NCBI GenBank assembly: GCA_038373885.1
Contig: JAWZYV010012390.1
Location: forward strand, 124,001 to 188,000
Direction of reading: 5' to 3'
Length of the DNA: 64,000 nucleotides
From: Cheiracanthium punctorium
Lineage: Eukaryota; Arthropoda; Arachnida; Araneae; Cheiracanthiidae
The notes under the pieces were generated by a model. It saw only the letters and a program-made list of their open reading frames with translations, had not been told where the DNA came from and made no database searches. Position numbers and translations under genes: made by a program. Shown one piece after another: positions 58,402 through 64,000 of this stretch (position 1 is the stretch's first letter; each line of letters opens with the position of its first letter).

Positions 58402-60182
58402 CAGGGTTTACATATAGATATTTCCTCTATTTGGTCCCTTTCTCAAGATTTATTCCAAGGAACATCCTGTTAAAAAAAAAAATAATAATTATACAAAGTA
58501 TTATGAATGCTTACAAGAAATTTATATATGGATTTTAGTCATCCTCTGCTAACCCTGCAACTATGATAAATATTAATATTCAGCTCATACTGGGCCCAGC
58601 TTTGTTTGGTATGCTTTATATCGAAAAAAAAAAAAAATAAAAAAAAATTCAAGCTCTTTCCATCAACATAAATTTTTCAAGAACATTTGAAAATCCTTTA
58701 GCAATAACATCAAAAAGCAGTCATATTTTTCTTTTAAAATAGGAAAATGTAGAATGAGTGCTCATAATTAAAATTATATTTTAAAAATTATTTTCCTAAT
58801 TACTTTATTTGTATTACAGCACAGTATATGACACAGCAAACATATCTAATTTTATTAGTATCACGGGCATAACAGTTTTGAGAATTTATTAACCATATAA
58901 TTTATTTGAGAGATTGTCCCACAGGAATTTCAGTGGTGGAGTCAGAAAATGCATCTGCAGTTTCTGAAAGTTTTGCTAACAACATTTCAGTGCTTCTACA
59001 GATTTCACAGCTTTTGCTTCCCCGACTTTTCCTGACATTTATCATGATCTTCCCTGACTTTTTATCTAGTGTGCTTTCAACAATTTCACATTCTTATTTT
59101 TAATATTACTTCCTTTTTTTAATAACTTTATATATTTTTTGCATTTTTTCTACAAATAATAATAATAATAATAAAATTAATATATACAAGAATTTTATTT
59201 GACATTCCTGGACTCTAACAAAAACCATGTTCGATAATAATTCAGTATAAACCTAAGCATATTTCAACTAAAATATGTTCATAAAGGATACATTTTAAAA
59301 TTTATAACATACCTGCCAACATCACATGAAAAAAATCCAGTAGATCTATGTGGTATCACTATCTTAAAGTTATAATTACTTATCTGCACTACAAAACATG
59401 CTTCGACATTTTTTCACCCAGTAAATTTCACCATCTATTTTATGCATCATTTTTTAAATGTAAGTTGACTTGACACACTGCTTTGGTGTTTAAAATTAAC
59501 ACTTTTCCTTTTTTTTTTAAATAAACATTTATGTTTGAAATTTTAGTATCACATAAGGTCATGATGTTAAAAATAGAATTAGTAAAAGAGCTCAGAAAGA
59601 ATTCTTTTTACATGAAATAAACAAAACTTCAATGTTTTTTTAGGTCCCCACAAAAGTATTTTCTTAAATGTACAAAAAAATTTTAAAAAGTTGTAAAATT
59701 TTGGGGCTTTGAACTCACAAATGTTACAACTAAAAGATCTCTCATCTAATTTTGAAATTTCCAAGAATTCTTCACAAATGAGTGAGCACACTCATTTGTG
59801 GGCACAATTGAGTCTGGACCTCTCTTTATTACTGGACCAAAATACCATGGTATATTGAATGAATATACCCTGAAAGCGGTAATCTTTCAGAACTGCTAAG
59901 GAAATAAATGTGCCGATTATTAAAAGCTTCAAAACGTCAAAAAACCAGGATATTTTAATGTAAAATCAGGAGACCAGTAGAAACCCCCCAAATCCAGTAG
60001 AGTCGGCAGGTATGTTATAAGGTTAAATAAGAAAATGAAAATAAAACAATTTTTAGAATTAGGTTCAAATGATAAATATTTTCTTGACCCTTCTTCAATT
60101 TATTTCAATTTTCCCGACTTTTTTCCCCAAAATCCTTGACCAAAACTCATTTTCCTGACTTCTCAGATCTTTAGAAACCCTG
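58402..60182. mobile_element. Possible MITE with CAGGGTTT ends
   Basis: CAGGGTTTACA at 58402 is inverted as TAGAAACCCTG at 60172-60182 (9 of 11 match). CCGACTTTTCCTGAC and TTCCCTGACTTTTT words lie inside on the left and CCCGACTTTTTTCC and TTTTCCTGACTT on the right. No target duplication was found. It would contain the 59308-60014 element as a nested insertion. Confidence 0.35.
59308..60014. mobile_element. MITE with CATACCTGCC ends
   Basis: CATACCTGCCAAC at 59308 and the complement of the right end CATACCTGCCGAC are inverted. TTATAA borders both sides (59302-59307, 60015-60020). Since TTATAA is itself a palindrome, it may be target duplication or part of the terminus. CCAGTAGA lies just inside both ends. 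707 bp, non-coding. Confidence 0.75.
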
Positions 60183-60392
60183 CATTTGTTACCCCACTAT
60201 GGTCAAGTCAATAACTACTGATTATAGCAGATGGCTGAAGCATGAAGGTCCCAGCTTCCGACATACTGTCCAGCTACCAATCTAATAGTCTAGAGTTTGG
60301 GCGGATTATGCTTTTAGTGTATTTTTGTCCAGAAAAATTACACCAAGTTTTATTAGTCTCTTGTCTTTCTATTTAAGGGGGATGCCTTTCAT

Positions 60393-60567
60393 TAGGGATA
60401 GACGCGAGACGAAAAATTGGTGTCTCGCGTCTCGCAAAACAGCCGAAAAGCTTGTGTCTTCTCGCAAAAATCCCTATATTATAATGATAAAAATGTTTGT
60501 CTCGTCTCGCAAAAAAGCTGTAAATCTCTGTCTCGTCTCGCAAAAAGTCGTCTCGCGTCCATCCCTA
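60393..60567. mobile_element. hAT MITE of the GCGAGAC family
   Basis: This 175-bp element starts TAGGGATAGACGCGAGACG and ends with the inverse of TAGGGATGGACGCGAGACG. It is flanked by a perfect 8-bp duplication CCTTTCAT (60385-60392, 60568-60575). TCTCGCAAAA words fill it. Its ends match the 2.6-kb element at 16172, so one transposase probably served both. Confidence 0.93.
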
Positions 60568-60662
60568 CCTTTCATGGTTTTCACATCTATTCTACAAAAA
60601 GGTTTTACACCAATAGGATTAAAAGACGACTTTCTTTAGCCAGTTCATCTATCTTTTCATTA

Positions 60663-61311
60663 CAGTCAACTTCAGACATAGTGAATGCATCTTATTAGTC
60701 CCGATTAACGTACTTAGGAAATGCACATAGCATTTTTCGGTTTTAGTGAACTTAAAAATTTTTGCACGGCAGAGGTGATTCCTATAAAAAGTGTCTCGTG
60801 TTCGAGTAGAGAGAAAAATTATCAACCACCTGTCCGCAAATGCAGGCAAATTGTCCGTGTCTGGTCCAACATACTTATACTAAAGAAGAGAAAGGAGCAA
60901 GAGGGGGCGAGGGGTCATATTTTTTTTCATTCCTGTAAGGCATTCTAGTCTTTAAACATATTAAGAAAAGCAGAGTAGTTTTGAAAGGGAACCAAAAGAC
61001 GAAATTTCACTCGATCTTGGAAGCTGTCATTTTCCATTCTCAATGCAATACCACAGATTAAAAGTGACAGCACTTTTTGCCAACTGAATGGAATGACCAT
61101 TATTAAATATAATTAATTGTGCTCATTTTAGTTAACAATAGTCCTAGAACCATAAATGTGATCCATTGTGTTTGATTTACTTAATAAACATTTAGTATTT
61201 GTATAAAGTACTATTTTTTAGGTAAGGTGCCTTGTTCAGCATGGGAAAACATTGGTTTTAGTGAATGAAATTTTCCAGTGTCCAGAGATTCACTATAACC
61301 GGAGTTGATTG
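60663..61311. mobile_element. Tigger-like MITE
   Basis: The left end CAGTCAACTTCAGACATAGT and the complement of the right end CAATCAACTCCGGTTATAGT are flanked by TA (60661-60662 and 61312-61313). A GGTTTTAGTGAA word lies inside both ends. 649 bp, no coding sequence. Confidence 0.78.
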
Positions 61312-61326
61312 TATCTTCAATTCTCT

Positions 61327-61556
61327 TACGTCCTTGTACCTATAAAAGAGTTACTCTATTTCTAGTTCTCTTAGGAGGTTTTGTACATTCCAGACCAATC
61401 CTTAATTTAACTTGAAAAGAGGTAAGAGCCTTTAAGGCTGCTTGACAGTCACTAAAAATCAGAATCAACTTACCACGGTAGTCTTTTCCAATATTTATCG
61501 TAAGACAATCAGTAAGACCAAGAACGTCAGCCTGCAATACTCCCGCAGAAATATAA
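61327..61556 (-). pseudogene. Non-LTR element RNase H fragment
   Basis: The minus strand reads SAGVLQADVLGLTDCLTINI, then IFSDCQAALKALTSF and RNRVTLL followed by a stop where WVPGH is expected. This matches the RNase H domain of I/R1-type non-LTR retrotransposons: the acidic residue in QAD (usually QAE), the Asp in FSDCQAA, and the C-terminal VPGH reduced to VQGR. It is a fragment of about 75 codons with no reverse transcriptase attached. The Tigger-like MITE abuts its 3' side. Confidence 0.75.
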
Positions 61557-61884
61557 AGAGGTTAATTTTTTAATAATACAACATGTATTATGAGTCCTTA
61601 AAAGTTATAAAAATGGTTGTAGTCAGTATATAATTATTTTCATGTTTCTGACACTTTTAAGATAAAATGTTCAAGTTCTACACATACCACCTCATTAACA
61701 TATGGTGTCATATAAAAAGTTAAATGTTACATTGATATATTTAGATTTAATCTTGAATATTTTTTGAATTAATTAAATGAATTTGAATTAAGGAAAGTTA
61801 ACTGATATCTAAACTTTTTTTTAATGTAACTTCGAAATGTATAGTATATGATCAATATTAATAAAAGCTAAGGCCAGAGTTTTT
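61557..61884. other. AT-rich spacer
   Basis: Nothing assignable. Confidence 0.35.
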
Positions 61885-62660
61885 GGGACACCCTAACATT
61901 AGGGCAGGCTGAAACTGCACCAATTTTTGAAATTGATAAGTGCCGAAGGCAGAAAAGCTGTTCCTGGGGTTGGTTAGTAACCAACCATGAAAAACTTTTT
62001 CGAAATCGGAGGAATCTTTAGGTGGCACCAGCATCTTTAAAATGAGGAATTTGGTTCAAAGTAGACAAATCCAAATTCCTGCCAAAACGCAATTTTTGCA
62101 GATTTTTGAAATTGATATCAGCCGAGTGAAGAAAATTTGTCTCTTGGGTAGGTTAATAATAGCATAAAATATTTTTAAAATCTGACAATATCTCCAGGTG
62201 TCAATGGAATCTTTGAAATTGAAAATTTGAGTCCAAATAGACCCCCCCACACCAAAAAAAATAAATAAACACACAATTTTTGAAATCAATATCAGCAATG
62301 TTCTGAGTGCTGAAATGTTCTTTACTTGATTGACTCTAAAGATGAAAAGCAACTTTACCTCACAGCTGTTAACGATTTTTTTCTTTGTCAAAATACCCTA
62401 TTTTAAAGGTGCTGGCACTACTAGAAAATACTGTCCAACTTCAAAAAAAATGTACCACTTATTAACCAACCCAAGAAACAATGTTTTTGCACTTGGCTGA
62501 TATTGATTTTGAAAATTTGCAAGAATAATTGTGTTTTCGGGAAAAATCTATTTTGGCCCAAAATTTCTGATTTAAAAGCCGCTGGCGACACCTGAAGATA
62601 TTGACAAATTTCAAAAAACTTTTACACGGTTATTAGCCAACTCAAGAAACAACCTTTTTT
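61885..62660. repeat. Fold-back block: inverted tandem repeats
   Basis: Plus-oriented units at about 61915-62290 carry TTTTTGAAATTGATATCAGC, TTGGGT.GGTTAATAA and CAATATCTCCAGGTGTC. The reverse complements of the same words appear at about 62400-62660 (GCTGATATTGATTTTGAAAA, TTATTAACCAACCCAAG, GACACCTGAAGATATTG). Two units of ~175 bp on each side thus face each other around a ~100-bp centre. Confidence 0.8.
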
Positions 62661-62892
62661 TTCAATAGGATCTCATTTTCTGTGAAGTACTGGCCAACAA
62701 ATCTCTTCTGCCAATTCACTTTTTTCAAACAACATTTTAATGAATTTTATAAACACGTTTTATATTTTAATGCAACAAATTTTCGAAATTTGGTTGAAAA
62801 ATAAAAACTCACCCAAAAGATTAAGAAATATTTTGGCAAAACACTCATTATTTATCAAAAATATGTAGTAATTTTAAATGTTGATACAAAAA

Positions 62893-63147
62893 CTAGAATA
62901 ATGGCTTGCAATGAACAAAAATACGATTATTCACAAAAAAGGATGGAGAAAGATTTGATATAAAATCACTGTGTGCAGTCGACGGCGATATCGTTCGATA
63001 TGAACTCTTGAAATAGTCTGCAGACCTCAAGAATCTGCGACAGGCGTCACCATGTCGCACGGTTTCTGCTACCGGAGATATTCTATTTGATTTCTTACAC
63101 TTCTTCAATAATTTTGATACTCTCTCCCCTTTATCAGAAAGTATCAC
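62893..63147 (-). other. Unassigned 84-codon open frame
   Basis: The frame begins MILSDKGERVSKLLKKCKKS and is basic and serine-rich, with a composition less AT-biased than its surroundings. No family is recognised and no splice or promoter context is visible. It could be a decayed exon or element ORF, or chance. Confidence 0.2.
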
Positions 63148-63473
63148 AATTCGCCATACTCCGGAACAAAAATAGAAACAAAAACAAACCTTACTATTGA
63201 TTTAACTAGAATGGAATTGCCATCTCATTTGTCGCATGAAAAATCACACCACTATTAAAAAAAATACCTTCAAATTCTGCTTGTTCGAAATAACTTTTTA
63301 AATTTAAAATGCTTTATTTTGACCAAAATATGTGCTGTCACATTTACTGTAACTCTCTGTCGCTTTTCTTGTCACAAACTCAGTTCGTCCTAATTACAAG
63401 TTCTTTATTTATTTTAAAGTTTACATTATTTTTTTACAGTACAATATTAGGGTGATCACAAACAACCAATCCC

Positions 63474-63543
63474 AAGCTGAGAATAGAACCCAGACGCAAA
63501 AGGGTGGTAGAATAGTGCGCTAGCCACTACACCACCCGGGTGG
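63474..63543 (-). pseudogene. tRNA-like sequence (SINE head)
   Basis: On the minus strand an A-box GTGGTGTAGTGGCTAGCGC and a B-box GGGTTCTATTC lie at tRNA spacing. Pairing is incomplete. Confidence 0.6.
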
Positions 63544-64000
63544 CTGGTGACCAGATTTTTGAAGAAAGAACTGCAGAGACAAATCTTGTGGTGCCCCTGC
63601 CCCAAATTCAAAAAAAATTTGGGGACATTTTATAAATTTAAAGCTTACCCCAATTAAGGATGCTTAGTTAAATAAATATAAGCTAAGCATTCATGAAATG
63701 AAATGAGTGAAATATGATTGATTTTTTAAAAAATGGGAAAAAATAAATGTTATAACTAAAATTTTGTCCCGAATTCTTTTCGGGATAAGTTGATTAGTTG
63801 GGATAAGAAGATTACAATTTGGGACAAGTTGAAAAATCCTGAGGTTAATTTACCAGGCTTAACATTTGTGGACGACCCCATAGTGTACATACACCCTAAT
63901 TATAACACAAGATATTTTTCACTAAAATCTTAGTTTCTCAAAACTTAAGCAATGAAATTTTGGAATATCCAGGGTTCGAAAAAACCCGGGCACCAGGTCG
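63544..64000. other. No feature seen
   Basis: AT-rich sequence to the end of the window. Confidence 0.4.

Overview
The window is a piece of a eukaryotic, almost certainly arthropod, genome. It is AT-rich (roughly two thirds A+T by eye), has no operon-like packing, and no intact protein-coding gene that I can support. Almost everything recognisable is transposable-element debris: Tc1/mariner, hAT, piggyBac-like, pogo/Tigger-like and CACTA-like DNA elements, one Ty3/gypsy integrase remnant, one non-LTR RNase H fragment, several tRNA-derived SINE heads, and many mini- and microsatellites. The mix and the style of the gypsy integrase suggest a chelicerate, perhaps a spider; that is inference, since no host gene or rRNA anchors it.

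Layout. 1-15 kb: a degenerate ~78-bp minisatellite, three copies of a 276-bp piggyBac-type MITE with TTAA target sites (2.4, 14.1, 14.7 kb), a dispersed repeat (6.3-7.4 kb) that took an hAT MITE, a 48-bp near-perfect palindrome (8.36 kb) and a dead mariner (11.1-12.1 kb). 16-24 kb: two large non-autonomous hAT elements with perfect 8-bp target duplications (16172-18763, ends packed with GCGAGAC; 20457-23616, ends packed with GTTCTTT/AAAGAAC). 24-27 kb: a broken gypsy integrase, then a 156-bp tandem array. 27.5-31.8 kb: a nested set in which an old Tc1 element with IR/DR ends received two later Tc1 elements. 32.8-34.1 kb: two tandem-repeat blocks. 35.4-42.9 kb: a candidate large transposon bounded by ~370-bp inverted repeats and carrying a broken transposase-like gene of an unclassified type, itself hit by at least three hAT-type MITEs.

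43-50 kb: tRNA-like SINE heads, an IS630/mariner-type transposase remnant, and a second copy of the 6.3-kb repeat split by a 2.3-kb insertion; comparing the two copies gives empty sites for both insertions. 50-64 kb: TGCAC/GTGCA-rich repeats, Tigger-like MITEs, a CACTA-like transposase pseudogene (52.7-55.1 kb, minus) with a CRE/CCAAT-rich candidate promoter, a clean 44-bp minisatellite with two unit types, more MITEs, an RNase H fragment and a fold-back block of inverted tandem repeats (61.9-62.7 kb).

No gene here is expected to be functional. The most valuable signals are the insertion histories that can be read directly: target duplications, nesting and paralogous empty sites. The ~7.45-kb inverted-repeat-bounded candidate element at 35.4-42.9 kb is the best candidate for something undescribed.
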